Of a stretch of 40,698 nucleotides of DNA, positions 9,851 to 22,800 are shown piece by piece. The stretch lies in NCBI GenBank assembly GCA_025449115.1, contig JAHLKC010000220.1, positions 1 through 40,698 on the forward strand, in the 5' to 3' direction. The DNA is from Chytridium lagenaria (lineage: Eukaryota; Chytridiomycota; Chytridiomycetes; Chytridiales; Chytridiaceae). Numbering within the stretch: the first letter of the stretch is position 1; each line of letters begins with the position of its first letter. The position numbers were made by a program, and so were the translations under genes. The notes under the pieces are model-generated. The model ran no database searches. It was given only the letters and a program-made list of their open reading frames with translations, and was not told the DNA's origin.

Positions 9851-12800
9851 TTATCGCAGAACTTTTTTATTTACCTATGTTATTTAGCCTCTTACCCGTA
9901 TTCTCATCCAAACTAGACTGTTTTATTTCTTTCTTTACACCTCATAATTTTCCACTTCCCTCATGGTGTGAACCTTGTCCTCTATTCTCCCACAAAATAC
10001 AGTCCTCCTTCAACCCTATCCCCTTTAAACATCACCATACCCCTTTGTGGTGATAACACGTTGTATTGGTTTGGATGAAGCATGAATGTACATACCCTGA
10101 ACTGTTTAAACGGTTGTTTTTTAAATTCTTTCATGCTTAGTGTTGTGTTGGGTCATGGACATCAAGGCAACCGTGAGCTTCCGGGATTTGCTTGATCGTG
10201 ACGAGGAAGACTCCCATGTTAAATTCTTTTGTTTCTCTCTCATGTCCTTTTATTGTGAAATAAATAGTTGACGTAGTGAAAATAAGTTAAAAATGATAAA
10301 TGGAGGCCAACACCAAAAAAAAAACAAAAACCGCGAGACGTGTTCGGGCTAGTCTGAAATTTTCGACTACTAACTGCGAGTGTTTAAACTATAATATGCA
10401 TGAGCATATATTTTTTCGACATTCCTGAATGACAAATGTCAACGCCATGAATGAGTGGAAAACTCACGTCAATGTATATGTGTACATATATGATTGAAAG
10501 CGCAAATTTTCAGTCTCGTGTAAAAGATCATTCCCCCCAACTAAATATAACTATACTTAAATTCAGTATAGAAAAAATATGATTCAGACTTACCACCACA
10601 GTTTCCCTATGTGCTCCATATATCCGATATGTTTCCAATAACATCCGCTCTCAGAGTTTTAAAGCCTCGACCCTTTTCGACCAGAGCTCATATCTATAGC
10701 TGTTTTGACTGAAAGAGCAGAGTGAGAAAAAAAACAACAAAAAACAGAACAAAAAACCAACGACGAAAAATACCTTCAAATCCTTGAGAAAATATTCTAT
10801 CATTTCATCCGTTGTCCCTCAATCAAACCATACATCATACATGTAGGTGATGTTTTTCACTACTTTCAAGTACACTCACGAAAAAAGTTCTACGGGTGTA
10901 ATGTACAACAACCTCTTGCAACCATCATCTTTCACACCAAAGCTTTTATTTATCATTGACTGATCCCTAGCCATCCATACAGCAGTGAGACTACAAAAAT
11001 TCATCGTAAATACACAAGCCCCTGAAGATTCTTATCTTGAATAAGTAAGCATACCATCATCGTCTCATATCTACATGATTCTCCTAAACTTTCTCATAGA
11101 AACCAAAAGCACAGTGTTAAATAGAATCAATCGCCTTTTCCATGTCACGCTCACCCGATCCTAACCCATCACTCACCTTCCCCGTCATTCCACAAAGCAA
11201 CCCTGTCAACATAAACCGAACGAGATGAGAAATGGAGAAAACCTTATACTCACATATAAATGAAATAATGAATTCCATGTTGACATCTTTGGCGTCTAAA
11301 GATCAACAAACAATGTTTGTTTACGAATTTACTCGTTCCGTCTTGCGTTTCCTAATAGAACAAAACCCGTTCCTTCCTATCCCTGCAGAAAAGAGGCTAT
11401 CCATGCCCACGAAGCAGTCTATTGGTGGCATCCTAGACGATTTAGAATGTCCTTTGTGGCAAAATTGGGGGGTCGAGGGATGAGGTAAGGGATAAAGGGT
11501 TGGAGGGTTTTTTAGCTTTCAATGAGATTTCGAGTTAAGCAGCTCCCGGACAATGCAATCAGACAAGGTAAGGATGTATCCCTTCAGCTACTGGTCTTGA
11601 GTATCGTGGAGAAAGGAAAGGGGGAAAAAGAGGGGTTTGAAGCAAAAAGGGGACGAAAAGAAAGGTTAACGTTGAGAGGGAAAATGAGGATGAACGAGTA
11701 CTATAAACGCGGTTGAGTGATGGAGGCAGGTGAAGATGAAAAACAGAGAAGAGAGAGATGATTCGGTGAAGGAGTGGGAGAGGGAGGAAGGGTGCGGGGA
11801 CTTTATACGTCGGATAGCGTTGCAAATATTCAAAAAAGGAAAAATTCAAGGTCGGTGCTTTTCAAACCTTTCCATGCGTTCGTCAATGTTCGTCAATGCT
11901 CATATGTAATGCATTTTACTCTTTCAAATTTTTTGATAAGCACCTTGGGGCTTTGTAAGGAGTTGTAGATTGATAAATGACAGGAAGGAGTTGAATTGCA
12001 CTATCGAGAATCATAGGTTCTAGCGTCATCCTTACATCAACTATCACGAATTCATGCCTCCATCATCGTCAATTCGAAGAGAGGTTTGCCTCGTTATTCT
12101 AAAGCTCGAAATCATAAATTAGAAAACAATGTAGAACGAAAGCCTGTCGAAAATAGTAGCTTGCTCCAGTCATGCGATTGCAGAGGAGCTTTCTTTTGAG
12201 GTTTTTCTTTCGGGATGGCGAGAGTTACGGTTCGGGCATCAAAGGATGTTTTGAAAACGAATAAGGGACCCCAACGGATAAAGTGAAGACCTGATGTTTC
12301 TTGGATGAGCGCAAACATATGAGTTTACGTGAAAGGGGATGGGAGGATGATACAACGAGAAGCAGTGACGGTCTCTCATATTGGATATGCATACAGAATA
12401 TCAACAATGATTATACGCGCGTGCGTGCAGAATATAAAGTAGGCTCATGCTTCAGGATACAACTTCCAGATGGTTGTGAGGGGATATGATGAAAGTGATT
12501 ACTGAAGCAAGAGTCTTTTCTAGCAGTGTGTATTGTTGTTTAGCAACTCGGTCTGATTGGATATGTGTGTGTGAGAGAGTATCCGTTTGATAATTATATT
12601 ATCCAAAAGGTCAGTATCATTACCAAGGACTTGGATTTGAAAAAGAGAAACCCTTTCCATGTTACACTGATCTAGACCAATGAAATCACCTCCGATTACT
12701 TATTTTATTATTTTATTTTATTATAATTAATTAATTAATATTGCTTGACCATCATCACTCTCTCATTCATTCATTATTCATTCATTTATTCATCACTCCA

Positions 12801-13115
12801 TCACTTGTTCATCATTTTGTTTATTATTTATTTTATAAAAGAGACCGTCTCCACCAGTAGTGCACATACATCCGTTATAGATACCTACAACCACCGTCAT
12901 CTCATACAGATTCACTTTCTCATTCATTTCATTACAACTCACCATCATACTTGTTTCTTCTGCTGCTGTTGTTTGCTGGTACAACACAATAATCGGAAAT
13001 CATCTGCTGCCTGGAATCGGTGGCTATTAGCATTTTAGGAAACTGAAAGAAAATCAATTCCTGTTCTCCTTGCCCCTTCACACACCCAACACAAACATAC
13101 AAGGGGACGGAAGAG
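9851..13115. other. Gene-poor AT-rich intergenic region
   Basis: About 3.3 kb without a convincing gene. Two short frames are noted but not called: 11232-11483 (plus, 83 codons, SIGGILDDLECPLWQNWG) and 12112-12318 (minus, 68 codons, GLHFIRWGPLFVFKTSFD). Both look somewhat protein-like but have no recognised motif and no partner exons I could join. A CATT/TTATT simple-sequence tract sits at 12697-12840. I saw no tRNA, rRNA or snRNA signature. Confidence 0.5.
12697..12840. repeat. AT-rich simple repeat (TTATT / ATTA / CATT)
   Basis: The tract moves from TTATTTTATTATTTTA through ATTAATTAATTAATA to repeated CATTCATT units and ends in TTTATTATTTATTTTATAA. It lies about 280 bases upstream of the second F-box gene and could serve as a nucleosome-poor promoter element, but that is inference. 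Confidence 0.75.
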
Positions 13116-15905
13116 ATGACGACAGCATCAGCCGGATCTACCTCTACGACAAAGCCTGATCCTCTGTCCTCTTCCACTCATGGATCAGCTTCAACTCACC
13201 TTCATGGCTCAGCCTCCTCGCTGACTTTTGCCACCTCATCCTCCGCCTCCAGCACTGCACCAGCAAGCATGCCCTCACCTCTAGCACATCGTCATCTTCT
13301 ACACCCACATCTCCAGTCTCTGCAGCCTGGCTTGCTATGGGTGTTTGGGCAAAAGGTGTGGGAAAGGAGTCTGTGCGGTTGGTTGCAAAGGGGTTGACGA
13401 GAAAGCCGTCAACTCTTCGGAATTCTATACCCTCACCTCAGCCTCCTTCTTCACCGTCACTCTCTACACATACCATTCCTTCACCTTCGCTTTCGGCTCA
13501 CTGCAGTTGTCCAGACCTGGACCATGGCGCAGAGGATCTGCTGTTGTTCTCAAACTTGGACTTGGACTTTGAGATTGCTTCGAGATCTGATGCCAGTGAT
13601 CGAGGATATATTTCTTCTGGGAGACATCAGGAGGACGATGAGTCTATGGAGGGAGATGAGGATGACGTTGACTGGTGGAGCCAATGGACACGGGACTTTT
13701 ATTTACAAAGGGCATGGAGTCGTCCATTCCTGTAAAAGCCAGTCTTACACAACCACCATCAACGATTCCAGGCAACGCTTAAGAGCCTTGGTGGTGGCCC
13801 CGGCGTGCTCGATCTCCCAGCGAGCTTCTCTACGAGGTAAGCCCCTTTCTTCGTCGTGTGACCTGCGCCTTCAAATATGGCCCTGACCTTCCTTCTTCCT
13901 TGCCACAGATCCTCGCGTACCTTCCAACCAACTCTCTCATCCCTCTCCTCCGTACCCGCGCACCCCTTTCCACCGTGACATCCTCTGAACTCTCCACAGA
14001 CTCTACTCGATTCGCACCCTCGATGACCTTAAATCCTTTGTCCGATCTGGCTTCGCCACCACGGCGGCACCCATTGGACCATTGTTTTACCGCGCTGGGA
14101 CAATTGTGCTGTTTGCGAGATACTTTATGAGACTTGTGCCAGAGGCAAAGGCGTTGTTGGGAGTTGGGTATGCTGTGGTGCTGGCGTGGTTCATGTGTTT
14201 TTTTTATGCAGTGCCGTTTCTTGGTAAGCCCCTCCTCTCTTTTAGCCTTTCTTTCTCATCAAATATGTTCCGAAACTTTATACTCATATTCAATTCAAGG
14301 CGCTCTGGTGTTATATTCTTGTATGGACATTGTCGACGCCATCTCCCAACTCTTCAACTACACCCTAGCCTCCCTCCCCGACACCATCCGCTCCCTCATC
14401 CTTCCCCGAAAACATTCTCTCCACCCCACCGTCATCGCCAACCTCGTCCCCTCCATCCCTCCACACCTCGTCCAACGTCTCCGCTTCGAAGGTCCCACTC
14501 CAACCCTCTCCCCAAGTGATCCACCCAGATGTTGCGGACCAGCAGGATCCCTTGCAACCCCGATCCAGGATGACGACGTGGACGTGTCTGAGCAACTCGG
14601 TGAACCTATCAGCGGTATCCACCACAAGGAGACAATACATCACCCGGTTCACCTCCCCCTCAAAACTGGGGTCTCATGTCCCCTTACACGCCTTGGCATC
14701 TCTATCTCCTCACTTACGCCGTATCCCATCATACAAGGGTTTCAAAACTCCCTCCACAGACGTTCCCAACATCATCACCGTTGCCTCCACTTGAAGACCA
14801 ACCATCCCCAGATCTTCGACGTCGTAGACCCTCGAAAATCGCACCCCCCCCGTCATATGAAGATCTCATGCCTCCTTCAACTCCTTTTCTGCATCCGCCA
14901 CAGCGTCTGCTTCCACCCCTATGGCATCTGCAGCCACCGCGTTGACCATCAGACTCGCTACACCGGTTGTGAGCGTTATTTCCCTCGTCGTCGCCTTGTT
15001 TGCCCGACAAATGGTGTGGACTTATGTTGCTGTCATCACGTACTTTGCGCCAGGGTTTAGCTGCATTCTTCGCCCTCTACGCCGTGGATGGCGATACGTT
15101 GAACGAGGTGGCATCGGAAAACTGTCATTCCAACCGTGGAGGTTGTCGAGGACATGGAGGATGATGATATTGTTGATGAACCTCCCGTGATCGACGAAAC
15201 CCCTCCACACCATCACCTCCTCACCGCCACCGTCATCCACGGCGTCACAAGACTCACACTCTCCCGTGTCTCCCTCGCCTGGTGGTTCCGGCTCCACCCC
15301 ATCCCCACGCTCCGCTCTCTCACCCTCACCCGATGCGAGGTGGACGAGAATGGGATCTCGATTGTCGCAGCGGCGTGTCAAGGACTTCTCAGTCTTCTTC
15401 TTCGACACTGTGAGGTTCGTGGTGGAGATGGTGGATGGAGGTCGAGGGAGGCGTCGACGCAGGTTGGGGATGTGGCGGGGGTGTTTACGAGGTTGCGGAT
15501 GGTGAGGTTTGAGATGTGTGGGGAGAGGAGTTGTGGGGTGGATGCTGTGAGGATGGTGCTTGAACGTGCGCCGAGGGTGGAGAGGGTGGAGTTTGTGGGG
15601 TGTGGAGGGGTTGAGGAGGGGATGTTGGATTTGATTGCGGATGTGGAGGTGGAGGATGGAGGTGGGGGGGTTGGAGGGGGGGATGTGGATTTGGTTGTGC
15701 AGGAGAGGATTGTGAAGGGGGGGGTTGTGGTGAGGAGACCGCCTGTGAGGGTGGAGGAGGGGGGGGTGTTGTTCCGCCTGTGGTGGTGCCTCCTGGGTTT
15801 AGAAAGTGTTATGTTGTGCAGGGGGTTGCGGTGAGGAATTTGAGGAGTGTGTGGAATGCGCATTTGAAGGCGAGACAGAGGGAGTTGTGGGAGGGACATG
15901 TTTGA
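13116..15905 (+). CDS. F-box protein with membrane segment and leucine-rich C-terminal half
   Basis: The N-terminus is Ser/Thr-rich (from ATG 13116), then an amphipathic stretch WLAMGVWAKGVGKESVRLVA, then an acidic region (DDESMEGDEDDVDWW). An F-box follows, split by an intron at about 13836-13909: SELLYE joins ILAYLPTNSLIPLLRT, then LHRLYSIRTLDDLKSFVRSG. A hydrophobic helix follows (VGYAVVLAWFMCFFYAVPFL, about 14165-14224), then an intron to about 14300. Later there is a PPPSYEDL (PPxY-type) motif at 14844-14867, a second hydrophobic segment (VVSVISLVVALFA), and leucine-rich repeat-like text (RLTLSRVSLAWWF, LRSLTLTRCEVDENG). The end is NLRSVWNAHLKARQREL, TGA at 15903-15905. Several frame slips are needed (about 13280, 13820, 14510 and later, and a run of eight Gs near 15763). 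The likely role is a membrane-tethered SCF adaptor; substrate unknown. Confidence 0.6.
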
Positions 15906-16184
15906 GGAACCTCTTTATTTCAACCTCTCCATGAAACGTCCATGTTTGTTTGCGATTCCCTCGAACCCCCTGCATTTTTTTTGTTTGGTTAACGTATTCG
16001 CGTTTTATATCCCCCTTTTTTTTTTCGTGGACTTGTATATGCGGGTGGGTCGCTATTGGCATCCTTTTCTGTTTTTGGCACATGTATTATTCAAAGCACG
16101 CTCTTATAACCAAAAAAAAAATAACAAGAATCGAACAAGAAATAGTACATCACATTGTCTTAACGCGAACATTAAAACCCTCTC
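15906..16184. other. Intergenic, 3' flank of F-box gene
   Basis: T-rich (TTTTTTTTTCGTGG at 16017-16030) and then A-rich (CCAAAAAAAAATAAC) sequence with no gene. A plus-strand open frame of 219 codons runs through 15898-16557, but it crosses decayed duplicate sequence and I reject it. Confidence 0.5.
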
Positions 16185-16370
16185 ATGTCGTCCACGCCTC
16201 CCTACGCACACACATATAACTCCGACCCGCACCCCTTCCTTGTGCCTCCCCGTCTCATGGCGGGTCGAATGTATGATCGTGTTAGCGGGTTGGGTGGCCG
16301 GTGATTGTTTTTGGATGGGGTTTATTGACTTTTTTGGTCGTGGCGTGGGGACCTCCACCTGCGTTCCTTC
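16185..16370 (+). repeat. Degenerate copy of the 24411-24620 segment (inverted relative to it)
   Basis: This stretch matches the reverse complement of 24411-24620 over most of its length. Shared blocks include GGTTGGGTGGCCGGTGA versus GGTTTGGGTGGCCGGTGA, TTTATTGACTTTTTTGGT, and GTGGCGTGGGG followed by CCACCTGCGTT. Substitutions and one- to few-base indels separate the copies. It directly precedes the PQQ relic at 16371-16557. Confidence 0.8.
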
Positions 16371-16557
16371 TCGATGGTTGTGGACTTTCGTCAACAGTCA
16401 CATCAGCCAGAGCCAATACATTGTATTTCCAATTCCTAAGCCGTTTGAGTTGTTCTCCCACATGACAGTGCCATCAAGTCCGCAAATGAAGCTGCCGAAA
16501 TCAGAAACGCTTATTGCTGCGACAGGAAGGATGGTTGCCATGTTGACTTCTGAATAA
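16371..16557 (-). pseudogene. Decayed fragment of a PQQ beta-propeller gene
   Basis: Read on the minus strand this gives ILPVAAISVSDFGSF, then GLDGTVMWENNSNGLG, then GNTMYWLWLM before a stop. The text and DNA align with the functional-looking copy at about 25477-25640 (LLPVAARDVILVSAG, GLDGTIMWENKLNGMGLG, LAPADVTYAG). The block GGCTCTGGCTGATGTGACT corresponds to GGCACCGGCTGATGTGACT. It has no start, no flanking blades and an internal stop, so it is a relic. It lies between the F-box gene and SCC2. Confidence 0.8.
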
Positions 16558-16804
16558 CGGATCCGGTGGCCTTGTTGAGAGGTAAGGTCTGAGGTGCGCG
16601 TAGAGGTGCGATTCGATGATTAAATTCGTTGGAGTTGAAAAGGTTCATGCATGATGGTTAGTGAGGCCCGTCTAAATATGTGTGTCCAGTCGCAAGACAT
16701 GGTGCAAGTTAAAATCTTTGTGCGTGTTATTGAAGTTTAAAGAAAACATAAGGACGGTCAAGTCAACGTTTATCAGTTCATGGAGCTTCGTGCGTTCGTC
16801 CGCA

Positions 16805-19800
16805 ATGTGGGGTGCCTCAGCTACACTTGACAGAGATCGTCCAGAACGACTGGACATTTCACAAACACCTTTCTCGGAATCAAAATTCAAAATTAGCGAC
16901 AAGCTGAACCACAACGTTGAGGGCCTAGAGATGCTGGCGAGAGGTCCTACATATGATGGGGGAGCATCTCTAAATGGGTCTGGAAACTCTACTGCTGCCA
17001 TGCATCAGAATGGATCGTATAATGGAGCAAACTCTTTAAACGGCCCCAATGGTGCAAACGGTTTAACCAGTAACGCTGAGGAAAGCAAAGTTCCCTGCCG
17101 TCAAGGATCGTTTGTAAAAAGGGAGAGAGTGGAGGCATCTTTTAAGCTGAAAACTTGGTGGGTGGTTGCCGTAAAAGGCATGACGTTTGGGGGTTTGTTG
17201 AAGGAGAATGTTTGTGCTGAATCATCGCATTACACAACCGTAGATTGCACCGTCAAACAATCCGATCAATGAGCCAAATGGAACCCACCGATGGTAGGCC
17301 AGCCATCCAATGATGGTGCTGTCAAAAGCATGTCGGCCGTTTTTGCAAGCGATGAGTTTGCGGTAAAGTCGTTTCACTCTAAAATGTTGGAATCCATCAG
17401 TCGAGCTGCGCCAGCATGCTCTGCACCAAGCACTCACGGTATACATTTCTTTTAATTTGTATTCTAATGCAGCTATAGTTGCATCACTTATTCCGACTTT
17501 GGAGGTGAAATTGCCAGAGGTTTCGCTTCTTGATGACGTGCCTTTATCGCTTCAAGGATATTTAAATTCTGGGCATCCCATATGCCATGGAACGCTTCAA
17601 ATCAGATTGCAGGATATAATGATGGGACGTATCAATATATGCATGACATTGGGAATTTATTGGGAGCGACGAATCTAAGTTATTTGTAAGGAGTGAAGGA
17701 AAACGTTTCTGACCATCCAAGGAGAGTAAAGAACTTTGACATGGATGGCGGTCAAGATGTTAACCCGATTATGGATAATCATTCTGCCGCCATGTCTGAT
17801 GTCGATACCTCACTCACAGAGATGGTTCTGTCTTTCTCAAAAAGTATGAATGATGTGGGTCTCTTTGAAACTAGAGCCAGTAAGTGTTTTTTTGCCACCA
17901 GTCTTTCTTTACCATGGCATTTCAATTTTAACTGAGAGTTCAGGTCTTGCTGAGGATTCAAAGGCATATTGGATGACATCTGCGTCTATGCAGATAGAAC
18001 AACTTCTTTCAAGGAACTTTGGAGCCTTGTCTACTGCGCAAACACAGGCATCTACAGGCGCATCCAAAGGAAAGAAGAGACGTAGGAAAGATATCCCAAT
18101 AGCTGAATATCCCGCCCTACCTACGGTAGCACCCACCCTAACACCCCCTACTCCAACGACACAAATCGTTTCCGGATATCCGTAAAAGTATGATATTATC
18201 CATGACGTATGCTTTTAACCAATTTAACAGAATCCTCGAAATCCGTCGTTGAAAAGCAGTAGAAAGTGCTGGCGCTGTATCAAACCTCCTCTCGGAATCA
18301 TCAAGCGATGAATTCACTCCTGATCTTTATCAAAAAATTGTGGCTGCCAATCGGCACATTGAGAAGGTTCTGGAGAAACAGCTACATGCTGAATTTCTCG
18401 ACACTTTGCTGCTGATGATGAAGATGTCGTGATCAGGCTTTTGGGATGCTTGGAGAGTCTTATTAAAGACGGGAATTCCTGGATCCGTGTTGGAATCCTT
18501 GTGAGTGTTTTTTATTATTAAACCTCTTTATTGATGGAATAAGCAACGGAGGTTCAGGATGGCGATGATGTTTTTGGTAGAATGAGTAGGGATCTGGAGT
18601 TAAATATCTGGGCTTGCGATGAGTCTTTGATGGCAATGATGTTGTTGATCTGTCTTTTGAAGAGCGAGACGGCATCAAGAAAGGTAGAACTACATTTCAA
18701 CTTTTAATGACTGATTGTATATATTTTTAGTTCCCCGGAGAGACTATCATTCTTCTTCTCCTGCAATTCTTAAAAACCCGCATTGAGGATTTCCTTTTAA
18801 ATATTGTAAAAATAATGGAGAATAATGGAGGTTTGCTCACCGTTTTAATTTAGAGGCTGACATTCTTAGATGCGTTGACACCTACACTAAAGTTGAAACA
18901 GAACACGATATTAAGATATGCTTAGTTTACTGCCCTCGGCTAATGTTTTTTCTACAAAGGACATTCTTCAGAGCATAAAAACTGTCGTAGACAAACTATG
19001 CGTCATAACCTCTGTCTTTTTCGACTTGATCTTGCTGGAGAATTTTCAGGACCAGATTATCGTCATGGTAGCATGTCCTTTGCTGTCTGTGCTCATAATT
19101 ATCTAGGCCTATTCGATGGCTCTGTCTCCCTTCTTTGTGGAAGTCACGACATTTGGAAACGAAATCGGGATTCCTAAACTCCAACGCCATTGCATTAAAG
19201 TGGTCATGTCGATTTTCTCAAAGTATCCGGCGCATAGGCAGTTGATCATGGAGGAGATTGTTGGGAATATTGTGCGAACTGCGTCTACAAAGAAAACCGC
19301 TGGACAATATAGGTAAGCGTAAAGTTGATGTTCTGTGTTAAGAATGTATTAGACTGCGCGATGGACGTTGTATTCAGATGATGACAGCTTTAGTGCTTCA
19401 GCTGATTCCAGTCGTGTTCTTTAAACAGTAGTTTTATGGATTCTGCAGAGGAGCTTTCACTGGAGATTGATAATAGCCCGTCCGACCCAGAGGTGAAGAC
19501 CGAACCGGGCCTGAAACCCTTACGCGGCTTATCAAAAGTAAAGCCATGTTGTATATCGCGCTTATATAATTTAGACGATCGCACTAGCACGGTCAAATCT
19601 GGAAGCCTCAAACACGTGTTCAGCATATATTTTAAAGTATCTCCTTAGCCGCGCTTTTCCTCCAAACGACTCTGGCAAAGGCGAAAAGAAGGGTCGGAAA
19701 TCCATAGGTGTTGAGATTGAAGGTGAATTCCGCGTGACGTTGGATGGGTTTGTGAAAGATTGTCTTGATTTGGTGGCAGATGTTGAGTGGCCTGCAGCAA

Positions 19801-22800
19801 CATGATCGCGAATGTTTATTCTCAAATGATGGTGTGACGTGCAGTTTATGTCATTATGCTGACGTGCTTGCCTTTTTTTTTTTTTTTTTTTAGCGACAGG
19901 CTCTTGAAGATAAAAAGAGCGATACGGGGTTGAAACTTTTTGCGTTGGATTGGTTTGGAGATTGTATTGGGAAGATTCGACGGGTTACGCAAACGTCGAG
20001 AGATGCGATGGCACAGTTGAATTTCACGCCATCTGTTTCCTTTGAAGAACTTCAGATGGAGTTGGGATGTTCAGAGTGGAATGGAGAGTCGTCTGTGAGA
20101 AAGATTGGGATCGTGCATGAAGCTGAGGATGTTGTTTTGAATTGCTTGGAGTTGTGTGATCTTCAGGAATATCCGATAAAGGTATTGTATTAAGTTGACT
20201 ACTGGAGTTTATTCACTGACTATTATCTAGGCCGCTTCAGCATTTTTCATATCAATGTGGATGCAAAGATTCTCCGCCCTTGCTGGGAGTGCGAATAGTG
20301 CGGAATCCCCATGGATGAAGGAATTGAGTCAATTGCTACATTACTATTGCAATTATTGTAGACGTGTTTCTTCACGAAAAAGGTAAACGTTGCGAGTCGC
20401 ACATATCTCATTATCTTAGTATATCAGGCGTTGGTATGCCGTCACTCCCAAATCAAAAGCGATCGTTATCATTATCAGACGGCGTCAAGCCCGATCATAA
20501 TATCGGCAGAGCCTTGGTCTACCTCTCCTCCAGCCGCTCTCAATTCTTTGGTTCCTCCGAATACTTTCTCTCTCTCATCCTATCTGCTCTTCGCATTGAC
20601 ATTATTTCCGTCCGATCCCGAGCCGTTCGTGCGTTGGGTGATATCTCTAGCGCGGACGCAAGCGTTCTGGCGCGATCGCAATTGATGAATTTCGTGAACG
20701 AGTTGATGTGTGATTCGAGTACATCTGTGAGAGATTCGACCGTTCAGCTTCTAGGAGGGCTTTTAACAGCGAATATTAGCGAGGAGGTGATTGATAGGTA
20801 TTATCCAATGTTGCTGCCAAGGATTTTGGTGAGTTTTTTGTTTGAAGGCTTTTGTTGATGAGTTTAGGATGTGGGCCCTTCTGTGAGGAAACGGACGTTG
20901 AAGCTTGTGAAGGATATGTATGATTCAGAGTATAAAGATTGCTGTCAGCGCCGCTGGAAGCGCAGCCTGTTCTTATTCAAAAGCTGGGGCTATTTAGTGG
21001 ACGGATTTTAGGCAGGATTATTGATGATGAAGACGCCGTCAAGGTATATAGTGCCAACGCGAAAAATACCTTACGATTGAACTTTATAGGACCTTGCCTT
21101 GAAATGCCTGTCCGGCATGTGGCTCTGTGGTCTCAGATCTGGAAAATCATTCGACGCTGATATCATCACCGACGAAACTGAGCAAATTGTTTTAAGGGAG
21201 GGGTGTTTTAAAACGCTTGGGGCTGGGGATAAACAGGATATTATTTTAAGAGTTTATGTGATGATGGACACGGTGCAACAGATTGGGAGCGCTTCGTTGC
21301 TGGAGGAATGTATGGGACGGATGGTGAAGGGGCAGACGTCGAAATCGTCAAAGAGAGATAGCCTTGCGTTGATGTCATTGCTTACAGAGTGTGTTGCGGA
21401 ACAGGTTCTGTTGCAGGAGGAAAGTAATAATAGGGTGAGCTGTCCTCCTTCTGTAATAGTATTGATAAAATATTTCAGGAAAGGCTTTTCTACGCAATGC
21501 AACTCCTTGAAATCTTTTCCAAATCCTGCCCCCACCGTCATCCCCTACCTCAAGATGCTTCAAATCCAAATGAAGATCACAACCTCAACCACCACACCTG
21601 CAACCCCAACAACACCAAGCTCACTGAACCATCCCACAACCCCACAACCCCCATCACACCGTCGAAAGAGGGGATAGACGATGCTAGGATCATGGATGAC
21701 AAGATTGTGTGCTCAGCGGCGAATATTCTTATGAGGACTGTCCCTGTTGCCGTGAACCTGGATGCGGCGTTGGTGAATCGGATTGAGTTGGATTTGATTG
21801 GGATGCTGTCGAATCGGTCACATAAGGTGACAGGGTTGCGTGTTGTTTTTTTGGTGCTGATCTTTGTGCAAGGTGTTGTCAGCGGTTGTGCCGTGTCTTT
21901 GTGTGCTCGTGGATGCGGTGTCGAAGAATTATGCAAAACTTATCAGGGTTTTGAAAACTTGTTATGGTAATGCTTTTTAATTTTTTGTTGAAACCTGCTC
22001 TCCTTTTTTAACAAGAGTTTATTTTACTAATGCATGGATGGTACAGAAACTTTAAGAAAAGTATTGCCGCAAGTGAACGGTTCAAGCGCTCCACCTTCAA
22101 ACATTCTCCGCAATGTCGCGAGATCTCTCGTCATCTCTTCCTACATTCTCCGAAATTTTGATTTTGACGCCAAACTGTCTTGCTTTACTGGTATTTTACC
22201 GATGTTTACCCACTGATTAACGACTATCTCAGCTACCGATTTTAGCGTATTCGGTCCAGAGGGCAAGTCGGTTGCTGTCGCAGTATATGAGATCATTCTC
22301 GCGTACGCGTCTCCCAAACTCCCTTTGATCATGTCATACGCGTTACAGGCTTTAGGTACTTATTTTTAACGTTTTAAGCTGATATTGTAAAGGACACGTT
22401 TTCTCGCGATACCCCCGCATAATGCTCCGCGATGACGCCCGTTGTCTCATGGACAATGTCTTTAACAGCGGCGGGCAAAACCAAAAAATAGACTTGATTA
22501 AAGTCTTTGAAGAGTTTTTGAGTAGCGAGCAAAGCAAGATTGAGACAAAGAGTTAAGTCTCCGTTTCATCGTTTTTTTTTCTCGTATTCATATCTGTCTA
22601 TAGAAACCGGTGATGAATCTGGGATTGATTTGCAGGTGCTTGTGGGGAATGCGGAGGAGATGGGGGATGCTGGGGTTAGTTCGCAGTTGATGCAGTTGTA
22701 TTTGGATAGGGTTTTGGGGTGTATGCTGAGTAAAGATATGGGGATTAGTGCTGCTGCTTTTAATGTTGTGGCGTTGATTTTGGAGCAAGGCCTTGTGCAT

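Noticed and set aside
11559..11849. Minus-strand open frame of 96 codons rich in Phe, Leu, Pro and Ser
   Set aside because: It is the complement of a purine-rich AGGAAAGGGGGAAAAAG-like tract, with no motif.
14134..15060. Plus-strand open frame of 308 codons as a stand-alone gene
   Set aside because: Only its middle (about 14300-14510) follows the coding frame of the second F-box gene; the start reads intron and out-of-frame sequence, and the end departs from the leucine-rich text.
15378..15899. Minus-strand open frame of 173 codons, Pro/Ser/Thr-rich
   Set aside because: It is the complement of the G-rich leucine-rich-repeat part of the second F-box gene, whose sense reading gives repeat-like and terminal conserved-looking text.
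15898..16557. Plus-strand open frame of 219 codons
   Set aside because: It runs through a 3' flank and two duplicated relics, and its right half is antisense to recognisable PQQ-propeller text, so the openness is incidental.
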